A DNA stretch of 64,000 nucleotides from Drechmeria coniospora (Eukaryota > Ascomycota > Sordariomycetes > Hypocreales > Ophiocordycipitaceae). Within the stretch, counting starts at the first letter, position 1. Each line of letters opens with the position of its first letter. Below the pieces are notes generated by a model. That model had not been told where the DNA came from. It made no database searches and saw only the letters and a program-made list of their open reading frames with translations. Position numbers and translations under genes: made by a program. Shown here in pieces: positions 1 to 11,350 of this stretch. The DNA lies in assembly GCF_001625195.1 (NCBI RefSeq), contig NC_054391.1:9128552-9192551 (forward strand), given 5' to 3'.

Positions 1-412
1 AGCCCACATCCGTCGTCCCCTTCCAGACGAGCTGAGTAAAGTGACCGGTATCCTTGCTGAAGGCCTGGCGATTAAACTGGTACTGGGCCCTCTCGTCGCC
101 CCAGGCTTCGACGCTAGCAGTCGCGTTCGGGTACCCCATGGCGAGGTTCTCTCCGTAGGGGCCGCCCGAGTGCTTGAACTTGCACGCTGTACCGTCGAGG
201 TAGCTCGCTGCGAACTCGGCGAGCGTAGCGTTCCATGCCACGCTGCTGGCGTTATGCTCGCTGCGGTAAAAGTTGGTGCTGTTGATGATGGCCGATCTGA
301 AGAGCCGACCAGTCTTCCACTGGGGCACGTCGGAGGGAATCGCCGGTGCCACCGTTACGGTGATCACGGCAGCGCTTACGACGCTTGATAATGCAACGTA
401 CGAAAGGATCAT
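1..412 (-). CDS. CAP/SCP/PR-1 family secreted protein, 5' part only
   Basis: The gene reads leftward from an ATG at 412 and runs off the window edge, leaving 137 codons and no stop. The protein begins with a hydrophobic, Ser/Ala-rich stretch (residues 1-20) that looks like a signal peptide. A CAP domain follows. It has the NSTNFYRSEHNASSVAWN helix region, the conserved GENLAMG segment, and the signature HFTQLVWKGT near residue 127, which is the CAP1 motif. Expected downstream are the CAP2 motif and the final strands. Fungal members (the Pry/PR-1 group) are secreted and bind sterols or lipids in yeast; any role here is inferred from the family. NST and NAS sequons suggest N-glycosylation. No intron is needed in the visible part. 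Family assignment is secure; the exact role is not. Confidence 0.9.
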   Translation of the reverse strand, partial: MILSYVALSSVVSAAVITVTVAPAIPSDVPQWKTGRLFRSAIINSTNFYRSEHNASSVAWNATLAEFAASYLDGTACKFKHSGGPYGENLAMGYPNATASVEAWGDERAQYQFNRQAFSKDTGHFTQLVWKGTTDVG

Positions 413-1188
413 GTCCGGAAGCGACGTCTTGATACTGACACTCGATGTCCACCTGTTGACGTTGCGGGCGGCCTTTTGACAGGATAGGATGTTAATGCTC
501 CTCGCTCCTATTACGCCCGATCTTGCTCGTCTTGACCGGTTGTCAAAGAAAGCGAGCAAGGGGAGCCTCAAAGCATACGCGATAGCACTGCGTTCTAACT
601 GGGATTCAGGCCGGCGGCAATTGACGCGCACCTATTTCAGCACAACCCATGGCGGCCAATACAATGGCCACAGCCTCAGGACCTCAGACGGCCTAGTACG
701 AGGCCAAGAAAGGAGCTGGGAACAAGAAATGACTTGGTCAAAGGATATATATTTCTCTGTTGATTTTTTTAACCGTGGAACCATCCTTTGTTGCCAGCTG
801 AACACTTCCTTAAGGCGGTATGAAGTCCAGGTCTGAGCTCCACTCATGCCCAAGACTCATAATACCAGCATGGCATTGGTTGGGAACGTAATTTTCCATT
901 GTTTCTTCCATCGATGCAGTCGTACTTGGTAGGTATTACTGCTAGAACCAGAACCCAGTCGATCGATCAAGATGATATCCTGAACCCTCCTCCAATGACA
1001 TCACGATGTTACGATGAGGACCATCTCCAGCGAGCGACTATGGGAAAATACAAACCACCAACATCCCCCCTCCCCCATAGTTTAATTGGCTGCAGTCGGT
1101 TGAGCCATCCACTACACAGCATGAGGATCTACCAGCTGTCGGTGCTGATGGGATTTAAGCGCCTTGTACCCGCAGTTGAAACCGAGCG
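413..1188. other. intergenic, no gene seen
   Basis: This separates the 5' end of the CAP gene from the 3' end of the transcription factor gene. Both genes are on the minus strand, so it holds the CAP promoter and the transcription factor's 3' flank. Open frames are short and show no recognisable protein. Confidence 0.5.
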
Positions 1189-3391
1189 TCAATACTTTTC
1201 CTCCAGGCGAATCCCCGTTTGAGAGAGAGTTAGAGGATTCTCGAAGAATGTGCAGTCACCAGCCGTAAACAACTCCAGTCCCATGCTCCAGTCAGCCATG
1301 GGGTCCTGTACCTCACCTACCGCGTCAGCTGCTGTGTCCTTGCCCGAGCTGGACATGTATTCTTCCAACGATGCGATGGTTTCTTCAACAGGCATGTTGT
1401 CGATCCTTGCCATGGAAGATTTGAACCATCGATAGATGACCTCGGCAGTCATGTTCGACTTGCGCATTTCATCCAAAGCACGCATGAATAGCGCGAGGTT
1501 GCGTGACCCTGTTTGGCGCGATATTGGCCTCAATGAGCAAGAATCGAGCAGCAGGATATGCATCGGGGGTATGAGTGCAATGGCGCTGCAATCCCGTCAG
1601 TCGGCAACACCTCACCATGGTGGAACCTCCGTACCTCATTGTTTGGCACCCGCCAATGAGGCCATCCGACAGGAGCGATTTGACTATGTGAGCGGCGTTG
1701 GATGCCGCCGTCGCCATCTTCTGGCACACGAGGGGGGCAAGGTCGTCATCTTCTTGGCCTGTCGGAGCCCTCCGTTCGTGATTCCAAGCTTGGATGGACG
1801 GACGGTACAGGACAATAATAACAGTCCTGCATGAAAGTTAGGCACACGGGCAGAAAATGGACGAACAGCTCTCACGGCACTCACTCAAAGAAGAGCTTGA
1901 ACTGGTACAGATGCGTCGCCAATAGTTTATCTTGTGGCTTTTCTTCGGGAAATAAGAAGTAGCACGCACGGATTTCGTTCTCAAGGAGCGAATATTGTTC
2001 CCTTGTCGGGATCGGCGACTTTGTGGTGCGAAGCGACGGCAGTATCTTGCATAGCGCTGCCATCAGCTTGGTCCAGCACAACCAAGCCTCAAAGAGGACA
2101 GGCAGGCCTTCGGGAAGATACATTCGACTTCTCTCGCTGATGCTGTTGATGGAAACGTCGGCATCAAGCAGACTGGGCATAGGAACGCCATTTTCCCCCG
2201 ACGTGATGCGTGCTGGCCGCTCCATGCCAAGTGAAAGCCACACTTCGCGGTTGTGTATGCTCCACCAGAGCCGGCGCCAGCGCGGCCGCGTGTGGCGACT
2301 CGTCTGATAGTGGTATGAATCCGTGTGATCGAGGTAGAGCGTCTGCGAGAGGCTTATGGCGATGCCGTTCCAATGCCATGGCCCATATTGATCCTTGAAG
2401 CTGGCGAACCAATGACTCATCAAGAAGACTGATTGGATGACAGTTATCTCGTCCTTCTCGTAACCAGCGTCATATAAAGCCTAGGTTTCTTCTGTCAGCT
2501 GCATTAGATCTCTTGCTAGGGCGATTGATCGCCATACCTTTGCTCTCTGGTACATATCTTTCTTGAGTGCCGTACGCGTGGGATAAAGAGCCTCGAAAAG
2601 CACGCTCTCTTCGACAAACTAAGGAGCCCGTTTGTCAATTCATGAGCCAGTCTGAGCCAGTCTCGAAGCACGTACGGAGGCGGATGCAATGAACATGCTC
2701 CATAGAAGTAAGAGGCTAGTCTGGCCTGCCCCAAACTGCTGCAGAAAGTCTCCGGCGTCGAGAAAGGGGTAAAACGGATGAACATGGCAAAAGTAGCAAT
2801 GAATCAGGGAGTCTTGAACCTCTGCTGGAGGCAACGTCAAACAACCCTTTTTCCGCAAATATTCAACTTCTTCGGCTGGCAGATTTCCCAAGGGGGGCAG
2901 GGAGACAGTCATGTCGATTTCGGTCGTGCTTTGGGATCGTGGGATCTCGAGAGGAGCCATCGCTCCAAGAATGTGCCACTCGACGCCGCTCGAAACCGTG
3001 GGGTTCGCATACCAATCGGATGCTTGTAATACAGTCGGACGCGTCGACTCCAGGGTCGGGATTGAGGCTCCAGCTTGTTCCTGCGCTTGGCCCTGGCGAT
3101 GCAAGTTATCCGCCGAGACTGACGACAGCCGATCTGGGTTTCTGGGGGCAAGCTTTCATGAGAAGCTGACCTATTTTCTGTCACACGAGGGTATAGACAC
3201 TATTCTTACCGTCGAATCTTGCGGTGCACAATCTCGCAAGCGATGGCGTCAACGGAGCAGTTGGCACAGGGCGGGCCAGAAAGGGTGACGGTGCATCGGA
3301 CTTTACGCAAGCTGCATGCCTTGCAAGCGACTGCAGCTCGCTTGTATTGACGGCTAACGGACAACTGAGATGTTCTCTCCGGCAGGTACAT
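1189..3391 (-). CDS. Zn2Cys6 fungal-specific transcription factor with middle homology region
   Basis: Six exons join in phase: 3391-3210, 3141-2676, 2618-2538, 2480-1885, 1826-1635 and 1585-1189. All introns are GT-AG, 49 to 68 bp, and the product is 637 aa. Residues about 18-55 form a binuclear zinc cluster, with cysteines spaced C-X2-C-X6-C-X8-C-X2-C-X6-C and basic residues between (CKACSLRKVRC). A Fungal_trans (MHR) domain follows from about residue 125. It contains HPFYPFLDAGDF, then LLLLWSMFIASASF spanning an exon junction, then MSHWFASFKDQYGPWHWNG. The overall order resembles the cutinase transcription factor 1-beta group. It is probably a nuclear, sequence-specific activator; its targets cannot be read from the sequence. 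The last 60 residues are acidic. The start at 3391 is the first in-frame Met of the exon, and I cannot exclude an upstream exon. Confidence 0.88.
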
Positions 3392-5312
3392 CTCGAATTT
3401 ACTATGATAATCTGGACTGAAGAGCTATACTCCAGTGCAAGAGCTGGCCTAGATATTGGCCGCGAGAGTTGGAGAGATGTCGTGGGGGTGGCCAAAGATT
3501 GCACGGGCATTCATTGTCTCGATGGATCAAACCTTGACCCGGCTTGTTGTGTTCGTTGGCTCTGATTGGAATTGTATTTCGCTGCGTGCATGAATCGTGT
3601 GCTTGTGACACGGACGTTCCAGGCCGGGAACGGGCTCGGCGTCTGGTAGATGATCCCCAATCAGAAGCCGGACGGAAAGCATTCTCAATTCCGGTTGTGA
3701 TTTCACTTCAAAATGGCTCGCTCTCATTGGTACGAGTAGAACTGGTTCAGATTCTGATAAAGCTTATGCCGATGAGATGGCTGTCGCGAACGGCACTCGG
3801 GATCGCGCAGGGTGCCTCTTAGTGATATTTATGACATCGAGATAGGCGCATGACCTCCACGAAGGATAATATCCAGAGATGCCTATGGAGACTTGTCAAG
3901 ATGGCAACCCTTCTGTTGCAGTCCTGGGAAGCCGGGAATGGATGCGTCGTTGGTACATGTTGCCACGATAGGCTTCAAAAGTTGGGATGGTCTGTATGTC
4001 GAGACGCTTTGCTATACCTGCTTCGTAGTCAGGACCCTCATACGCACAGATAACGGGTTGTGAGAACGGTCTGATTACTCTATTATTTTGGTTTGAATGC
4101 CCAGCTGCGCTCTCGAGAAGGTGCATACTAATCATGTTCGAGATGCTGTCAAAGACATGGCATGGTGGGCCTGCAACATCACTGGGTGCCGTGTTCGGTT
4201 TGGAAGCTGCCGCTGTGAGGTTGTCGGAAGTCGGACCAACCTCTGTTGGGCATCACCGTCCTGTATCAGGTTCTGCACCAGTAGGGAAGTTTGCCGTTGC
4301 AATCCTAGCATAGTGCTGTGTTCGAGCTGGTGGGTGACATGGGTTGGTCAGTCAAGTCCCCCGCGATACACACTGAAACAGCCAGAACCGTTCCTGCTGC
4401 AGCGGTGGTTGGTGGTCGTGTGATGATCGTGGAGGTTACCGTATCAGCTCTTGTTTCAGAGCTCGGGTATGGCTCTGTGCCTTTGTGCTACTCTGCTGTC
4501 TGTTGCCCGCCCTGCTTCCGCACCGCTTCCGCACCCAGGGGCGGAGGGTGATGGCTAGTTGCTGTTTCTTCGTCAGCTCCTTCGATACATCCTGTTGCTT
4601 TGGCGGATGACTTTCGATCATACTCGTTCATTCATCTGTCGTTTAGCCGCTGCATTCTAAATCCTCGTAGGACTACCCGTTCAATTGTGTCCGGAGCTGT
4701 GGTGTCACTGTTTGCAGCAACACTGGCAAGACTTGCTTCTGTCACTTCAGAGAGCGACACTACCAGGTAGACTTGAATTACTCTCGAGGTACGGCCGTGT
4801 GTGGTCAGGTTGTATTATCAAGACAAGAAAATTAAGAAGTTGCAGGTATCAAGAAAGTATGAATACGAGAGACATTTGCGTGGGAACAATCGAGATATCG
4901 AGAATGGAAGGACCCCCCCTGCGCTACTTATCCATTACTTTGCCACACAGTTGAAAACTAGTTGAAGCATTGCGTCATGATGGGAAAATACTGCAGAGAG
5001 GAAGGGAAAGGAGAGAAAGAAATCTCTGAATATATTTTCATATCGTGTACGTTCAACATTGTATCTTGCTGCGAAACCCCTTCGCTCGAAATTCCAATCC
5101 AATGGCGCCAAAAAAGTATTGATTCGACGCCTCTGTCCCATAACCATATCAGACGTCATTCGTCAACTGTTCTCTCAGACACGACTCTCTCCATACTCAT
5201 TCCATATGGATCGAGCCCGAGAGCAGCTCCGAGATGCTGCTTTTGCATGCTGCCCAATGCCAAACGCCTCGTCATGCAGGAGAAGTGCGGGAAATCGAGA
5301 GAGCGCTGCCAT
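3392..5312. other. 1.9-kb intergenic region without a supported gene
   Basis: It lies upstream of the zinc-cluster gene and downstream of the 487-aa gene. Base composition is more even than in the coding blocks. Several short open frames occur on both strands, but none has a recognisable motif, plausible splicing or biased codon use. Whether it holds decayed coding or transposon sequence cannot be told by eye. Confidence 0.4.
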
Positions 5313-6776
5313 CTACGCAACGACGCTGACAGAAGACCCCGCGAGGCATCGCCTCTTCACGCCCACGCCCACATGCTCGTCTTCTTCCGTTCCCGAATCA
5401 TCATCGAAGCTTCTGTTAAAGACTTCGGAGAGAGCCTCGCGTTTTCGCTTGCCGACGTCTTGCGGCTCCGCATCTCCTTCATCGACCTCCCATGACTGCA
5501 TCACCGTGGGGTCGAAGGGTCCAACGACCTCCTCGCCGAACGCCTTGCCTAATCGCTCCCGCAGGCCAAGGATGGGCCAGATGGGGACTCTCGTATACTC
5601 TATCCTCACACCGGGGAGGCTGCCATCGTCCAGGCGGCACGCGTTGGATGGGCAGTGAAATCGCTCCAGCAACTTGGCGGGTACGTGCCCAGTATAGACG
5701 ATAAACTCGGCCGTCTCGCAGTCGTGCGTCAAGATCCTCAGCTTGATGTCCTGGAAGTGCGGCTGCGGAGGGGATTCCGCAGACGACGACCAGTGCTTTC
5801 CCCAGGACGACGCTGGTCTGGGGTAGAAGTGGTGCTGGGCCATGGCGAGAAAGATGGCGACGAATTGGACGTCGTGGTCGGCATTTGCCGGCGTCAGCGC
5901 CCGAGACCTCATCTGCTGCAGGCGAAAGACGGGCTCGTTCAAACTCCGACCCGGGCCTGGCGGGATTCGGAAGATGTGCTTTCGCATGACGGCCAGCTGG
6001 TTCTTTGCAATGTAGCACATCATCGGCAGGTTCGCGGGATTGTGACCGGCCGGGGTCGAGAGGCCGCCGGCAGTGTCGGCTGGTCGCGTCGATGTAGACT
6101 GAAAGGAGCCGTCCGACGACCTGGGCTCGTCCGAAGGGTGGTTCCACATGACCTGGGCACGCACAACATCGCGATATACGCGGTCTTTGAAGAAGAGATG
6201 CAGCTCGGGAAGGAAGACGGGCTTGCTGAACGGCTCGGGCCAGAGGGTTGAGAGGATCGACTTGACGGCGTGGGAAGCCAAGATGGGATGCATCACTGCC
6301 GGAACGAGAATTTCCGTCATGGCATTGCTGAGCGTCGTGATGGTTTGGGACGGTCGCATGTGTCCGTTGGACGGTGGCGATCCGGCCACGCTGATGGGGG
6401 AGGGGGCGTCGCAGGACGGCAGCTCGTGAAACCGGACACCGAGGAGCTTCGCGTGCAGGTCGGTCCAGAAGATGGGACGCACAAAGAGTGACCGTCCGGC
6501 ATGCTCGTGGAGGATATCGTAGATGGAATCCCGGGCGGGTCTCGGGATGCAAAGGGCTCGCCGACGACAGTCGAGATGAGGAGATGGCACGCCCTCGCCT
6601 CGTGATTTGGACGAGTTCTCTGCCGCTGCCTCCGGCGCCGTTTCCGCCAATGTCGTCATCCTTTCTGGCTCTGGTATCGCCGTCGGCGGTGAGGAATGGT
6701 CGTCGGAGTCGTCATGCGGTGATGGCTCGTCGAGCGGCGACTGCACGGGCGAAGCGGGCCTGATCATGGCGTACAA
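5313..6776 (-). CDS. uncharacterised 487-aa protein
   Basis: A single uninterrupted reading frame. I recognise no catalytic family. The first 75 residues are Pro/Ser/Glu-rich and probably disordered. The ordered core runs from about residue 75 (RRRALCIPRPARDSIYDIL) to about 420 and mixes hydrophobic and basic segments. It includes the stretches SLFVRPIFWTDLHAKLLGVR, MMCYIAKNQLAVMRKHIFRI, HDVQFVAIFLAMAQHHFYP and TAEFIVYTGHVPAKLLERFH. The tail has acidic DDDSGTEEDE followed by basic KRRC, which could act in nuclear localisation. The long, evenly coding frame with two well-ordered blocks argues for a real gene. It is divergent from the ARPC3 gene, and about 1.06 kb separates the two start codons. 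Function is unknown. Confidence 0.75.
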   Translation of the reverse strand: MYAMIRPASPVQSPLDEPSPHDDSDDHSSPPTAIPEPERMTTLAETAPEAAAENSSKSRGEGVPSPHLDCRRRALCIPRPARDSIYDILHEHAGRSLFVRPIFWTDLHAKLLGVRFHELPSCDAPSPISVAGSPPSNGHMRPSQTITTLSNAMTEILVPAVMHPILASHAVKSILSTLWPEPFSKPVFLPELHLFFKDRVYRDVVRAQVMWNHPSDEPRSSDGSFQSTSTRPADTAGGLSTPAGHNPANLPMMCYIAKNQLAVMRKHIFRIPPGPGRSLNEPVFRLQQMRSRALTPANADHDVQFVAIFLAMAQHHFYPRPASSWGKHWSSSAESPPQPHFQDIKLRILTHDCETAEFIVYTGHVPAKLLERFHCPSNACRLDDGSLPGVRIEYTRVPIWPILGLRERLGKAFGEEVVGPFDPTVMQSWEVDEGDAEPQDVGKRKREALSEVFNRSFDDDSGTEEDEHVGVGVKRRCLAGSSVSVVA

Positions 6777-7837
6777 CGGTGGGACGACGGCGTTCTGCGT
6801 AGGCAGGGATCTATCTGCTCACGGTACAGTCAGATGTCTGGTCTGCTGGACATGGAGGATCTGGACAAGGTTCAAATATCGACGACTGCAAGGGGCAACG
6901 GAGGGGAGGTGGGGGCTGAAGGGGTAGCATTGAAATACCTCGAGAATCCAGGCACATGCACGAACCAAAAGAAAACGCCTCGGGAACAGAAAGAGTTGTT
7001 GGTGGAAGGATTCACTGGTGACACCCCACGATGGGGATGGGATCGATCACAGTTTTGCCGTGGCTGCACCAGTCCCGTCGAAGCCGTGTATGCGAACAGC
7101 GAGAGTTCGCGCTAGCTTGCACTGCTTGGGAGCAACGGCAGGCGACGGATCCGGCAAGATTAACGGGAAACCGAAAATTTCCACGCAGGGCAGTGATAGG
7201 GCAGTGATGAAGGGGTTCGTCTCAGCCAAGGGCGGCCACTCCATATGACTGTAATCGAATCGCGACGTGATCATCATGAGACTGACGAGCCGGAAGGCAG
7301 GGGGGGGGGGCGAAGGGCGATATTTGGGGCAAGATTGGGCACCAAGATGGCCTGGTGCCAGCCGCCGGTGCGCTATAATTCAGGGGTGTCCGGTGCTGGC
7401 ACAGGCTAGGCACGGGTGCGCTAGAGCCTGGAGCTCGACGGATCCAGCACGCTGGTTGGCCGCACCCCCTCACAAGGGCGCCAACGCGTCACCTGCGGTC
7501 CACATGTTCAAGGCGCGAGTGTTGAGCGAGATCACGTGATTCCAGGCAACCGCCAATCAGCACGATTGCTCCCACCGTGCAACAAGCAGCAATTAGTAAC
7601 AGATGGATGGTACATGAATTGGATGGAGACCTGCCTACAAAATCAGGTACCTCATAGCAGCTCGGCACGGCGGCGACGCATCATGGATCCTACCTCGGAC
7701 GTGCTGTCGAGCTCCGCCCCACGTCAGTCAGCTTGACGACGGCTTCCAAGTACGAGCCGCCCCGCCAACCCAACCCACCGTTTGCCGTGAACTCCCAACG
7801 ACAGCAGCTTCATTGCGCATGCCCGCCGCTGCTCAAC
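6777..7837. promoter_or_regulatory. divergent intergenic region upstream of the 487-aa gene and ARPC3
   Basis: About 1.06 kb separates two divergently transcribed genes, so it must contain both promoters. A run of ten G residues lies near 7301-7310. No clear TATA box was seen next to either start. No additional gene is supported. Confidence 0.45.
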
Positions 7838-8648
7838 ATGCCGGTACGTTCCTCGACCTATCCGAAGGCTTCCCTTGGAGCAAACCTCACACACACACAC
7901 CCTACCGTCCTCGTCCTCGTTGAGGGGTCGGCCAGGTCACGTCCTTGCCTCGTACCTGTCACCCACCGTGAACTGGATCCTTTACTGACCGCCGCCAGGC
8001 CTACAACTCCGTCTTCAACGAGGATCCCAACCCTCCTCGCCTCATTGGCAACTTTCCACTCCTTCCACTTCGCACAAAGACCCGTGGCCCGGCCTACACG
8101 CTCCCCCTCGATCCCTCGCTGCCTCCCAACGAGTCGCCCGACCCTGATAGCGAGAGTTACGATATCCTCGACGAGACCATCGCCCTCTTCCGTGCAAACA
8201 CCTTCTTCCGTAACTTTGAGATCCAGGGTCCCGCCGACCGCCTTCTCGTCTATGGCATCTGGTTTCTCAGCGACTGCCTGCAAAAGATTAAGCCGCACGC
8301 GACCGCTCGAGACGCCCAGAAGGATGTCATGAACATTGCTCTCGACCTCAACTTTGCCATCCCAGGCGACCCGGGGTTTCCCTTGAACCAGGTATGCCGT
8401 CGGCAGCCATGAAGGATCCGCAAAGGATCCGCGAATGTGACGGCGGTACACTAACAGGCTATGGTTGTCAGATGTACGAGTCTCCTCGAGACAGACAGGA
8501 CGCGGAGCAGTTGAAGCAATACATGGCGCAGGTTCGCCAAGAGCTCGCCGCCCGGCTGCTCGCAAGGGTCTACGCGGACGACGAGAGCAAGCCAAGCAAG
8601 TGGTGGCTGAGTTTTACGAAGAGAAAGTTCATGGGGAAATCACTTTGA
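7838..8648 (+). CDS. ARC18: Actin-related protein 2/3 complex subunit 3 (p21-Arc)
   Basis: Three exons give a 191-aa protein: 7838-7843, 7999-8391 and 8472-8648. The first coding exon is only six bases (ATGCCG). It is followed by a gtacgt donor and a 155-bp intron, so the protein starts MPAYNSVF, matching the MPAYHS-type N-terminus of the family. Further family features are the IGNFPLLPLRTKTRGPA block near residue 20, DILDETIALFRANTFFRNFEI, and DRLLVYGIWFLSDCLQKI. The C-terminus ends in WWLSFTKRKFMGKSL. The subunit belongs to the seven-protein Arp2/3 complex, which nucleates branched actin at cortical patches for endocytosis. Length and domain fill agree with the family. It is convergent with TRM6, with 199 bp between the stops. 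Confidence 0.95.
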
Positions 8649-8847
8649 ACCGGCCCTTGACGTGCAAAGACACTTTATGATAAATGCCATGAAAGAATGC
8701 ATGCCATATCATTCCGCGGGAAGCTGCATGACAATTCGCCGTACCATGGGCCGTGAGAGCAATGTATCTATATTCAGGGTATCTTCATGGCCATGTCCGG
8801 CCAATGTCCGGCCATGTCAATGTCTATGCGGCTCACATGTTTCCATC

Positions 8848-10657
8848 TCATTCCGCCGTCTTCTTCTTTTGAAACTTGCCCCTCGCCGACACCCTCCCCT
8901 CGGCCGGAAGCGCTCGCCAGCCTGTAAAAACATAGCCCTCAGGCCCGCCCCTCGCCGTCATGATGGGATGCGTCCTCCCCGGCAGAACCTGCCAGCGTCT
9001 TGCCCTGCTCGTCTGCACGCTCGCGCCGAGGACGAGCGTGGGGTTGACGGGGAACTCGGCGCTGCCTTCCCAACGATCCAGCTCGGCAGCCGTGCCCGTG
9101 GTCGGCGGAGACTGGATCCAGGCGGCGCGGCGTGCGATGCTGAAGCAGTCGACGAGCTGCGTCAGAGGCTCAATCGACGACGAGTAGATGGCTATCGGGC
9201 TCCCACCGGCGAGGAGAGGCAAGGTGTGTCGCAGGATGGATACAGGATCCATGGTGCTCGCGACGGCGAGGCCCGAGAAGCCGCCGGCGCGGGCCGTGTC
9301 GACAATTTGCCGGGTGCGTGCCCATCGCCGACGCTTGCGGTGGTAATTGCCCCGTCGGTTCGTTTTCCATGTCGCGAGCTCCTCGTCCGGCACATCCTCG
9401 GGCTTGTCCGTGTAGGCGCAGTCTTCTTCGGGACGCAAGAGCTGGAGCCACGAGAGGGGCAAGAGGTTGGTAAAGAGCGGGTGGTACGGATGGGGTGGGT
9501 TGGGGTCGGTAACGTCAAAGTCAAAGTAGCGGAGTAGTGAGAGGTTGGGCTGCGTGTTGGAGTGGATGAGGGTGATGCTGTTGGTGAGGGCGTAGTGGTC
9601 ATCCAGGTCGCCCCCGTGGTGGCGCTTCCGTGGATTGCGCTCAGCATGAGGGGAGGGCGGAGCCTTGTCGCCTTGGCCGTCCCCGGGACATGCGACCGGC
9701 GTTGCCCGTTTGTGCGGCTGGCTCTGCTCGTCCTCCTTTGGATCCTGATCCTCCTTTGGATCCTGATGAAGGATTCCCATCCTCTCGGCCATCGAGGCAA
9801 CCAACAAGCCCGAGGCATCGTCGATGGCGAGCCATCGCCCCCCATGCGGACTCGACAGTGTCTCTGCCGGCAGACCGCCGAAATGCACGTCCGCCCAGCA
9901 GCCAACGAGAGCCATGGTCTCCTGACGCATCTCGAGAATCTTGCTCGCGTCGCGGTCCTCGAGCATCCACTGCGCCAGCATGGTGACGTCGAGCGGCAGC
10001 ACGGTAAATCGCCGGAGAAACTTTTTCTCCTTGAGAAGCTTATACTTGGCGAGCGAGTACGCCGTCTTCTGGTCGATGGCCGTGTGCGAAAGCATGAGCT
10101 TCGCGATGAGCTCCTTGCCCGCCGAGGCACCCTTCCGCTTCAGCTCTTCGATCTCGGCTGACGTGAGTGTCTGCCGCGCCGAGTCGTCAATGATTTCGCG
10201 GTTCGAACGTGCGACAACCTTGCCGCTTTCGTCGACGAGTGAGAATTCTTCCCCGTTCTCGGCCATGATCAGATCATCGCCGTCCGCCACGTTGTCGTCG
10301 GCATTGGCATCGGCGAGCGTGTCGGCGTTGAGCTCCTGGCCCGTGACGACGCGAAGGCGGGAAAAGTTTTCTCCTTTGCGTTTCTCCTGGACCTCATACG
10401 TCAGGTAGAATGGTCGTTCGATGATGAGGTTGCTCGGAAAGGAGCCATATTTGCCTAGCGATATCGTCCTGAGAGCTGTTCATCAGCTTCGGCAACCTTT
10501 GGCCTGCAGTTGGGTTGGCCGATTGAAGGGTTACTAGAGTAACGCACGTATTTGGGGTTGCTTGTAGAACTCGCACAATGGAGCTCGGAAGCTTCAGTGC
10601 TACCCAGCCGTTCGGCTGGACCGCGTTGGGAGGCATTACGACTGACTGGTGATGCAA
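8848..10657 (-). CDS. TRM6: tRNA (adenine(58)-N1)-methyltransferase non-catalytic subunit Trm6/Gcd10
   Basis: Two exons, 10657-10548 and 10468-8848, join across a 79-bp gtgcgt...cag intron to give PNTTISLGKYGSFPSNLII, the family's N-terminal block. The product is 576 aa, or 569 if the second Met (10636, MPPNAVQPNGWVAL) is used. Trm6 pairs with catalytic Trm61 to make m1A58 in tRNAs, including initiator tRNA, in the nucleus. Recognisable parts are the N-terminal beta region, the middle helical stretch (AYSLAKYKLLKEKKFLRRFT, then LDVTMLAQWMLEDRDASKIL), and the C-terminal Rossmann-like half containing FSGLAVASTMDPVSILRHTL. A low-complexity insert near residue 300 carries a short DPKEDQ repeat and probably forms a loop. 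The C-terminus (GWRALPAEGRV) is typical. Confidence 0.93.
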
Positions 10658-11350
10658 TAGTGCTGACCTCGATCAGCGTTGGGGGATGGAAAAAAAATGC
10701 AAGTTGGTGTTGCTCACCTCGATGAGCCCCGTAGTATGTACCAGTACATGATAGGTATCCTAACACTATTATTTCTTGTACTAATGCTGTACTGTAGTTA
10801 GGTGTAGCTGTTAGTAAGTAAGTACTTGCCTACTAATGCATAGAGTTCTTGAGTATTAATTATTACTCCGTACTAGGTAAGTAAATCCAATTTACAGTGC
10901 TCCGTACTTTTGCAACAAGCACGGAGTAACATTGGTAATACGGAGTATTAATTAATTGCGAGTACTCCGTACTCCGTATAACGTTCTGTACAACATAATA
11001 CCACGGAGCACAGCATTTAATTACTTTCCTACAAATATGTAGGTAGCGATACATGGACAGTATTAATACAGTAAAATAATGTTACTGCCCAGGCATGTCT
11101 TCTGTTAGTGCTCTTCCCAACTTCGTGGACGATACGGTACGTACTGGAAATGACAGGCAATACAGTGCTTGCACACTTAATAGTACGGAGTACACAGGAC
11201 GGATACTTGCTACTCTTCTCCAACACATCGTTCCGAAAACGAATCGTCACTCACAGCAAACTCGCCTTGACGCTACACCTTCATTTTGCATCGATTTACA
11301 ACCACTTCGCTGCAACCCCTCATGTGCCATGGCTGCCTCCTTGAACGATT
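10658..11350. repeat. GTAC/CTCCGTA-rich intergenic island
   Basis: This AT-richer stretch between two genes, whose 5' end (TRM6) and 3' end (flavin monooxygenase) face it, contains many copies of the heptamer CTCCGTA or its complement. Examples lie near 10865, 10897, 10917, 10938, 10960-10978 (tandem) and 11188. GTAC tetramers are also frequent. No coding sequence is supported. Confidence 0.7.

Noticed and set aside
3896..4135. 79-codon minus-strand frame with a thioredoxin-like flavour (DIQTIPTFEAYRG)
   Set aside because: No CxxC active site or flanking thioredoxin strands could be found. It may be a chance match or a very decayed remnant.
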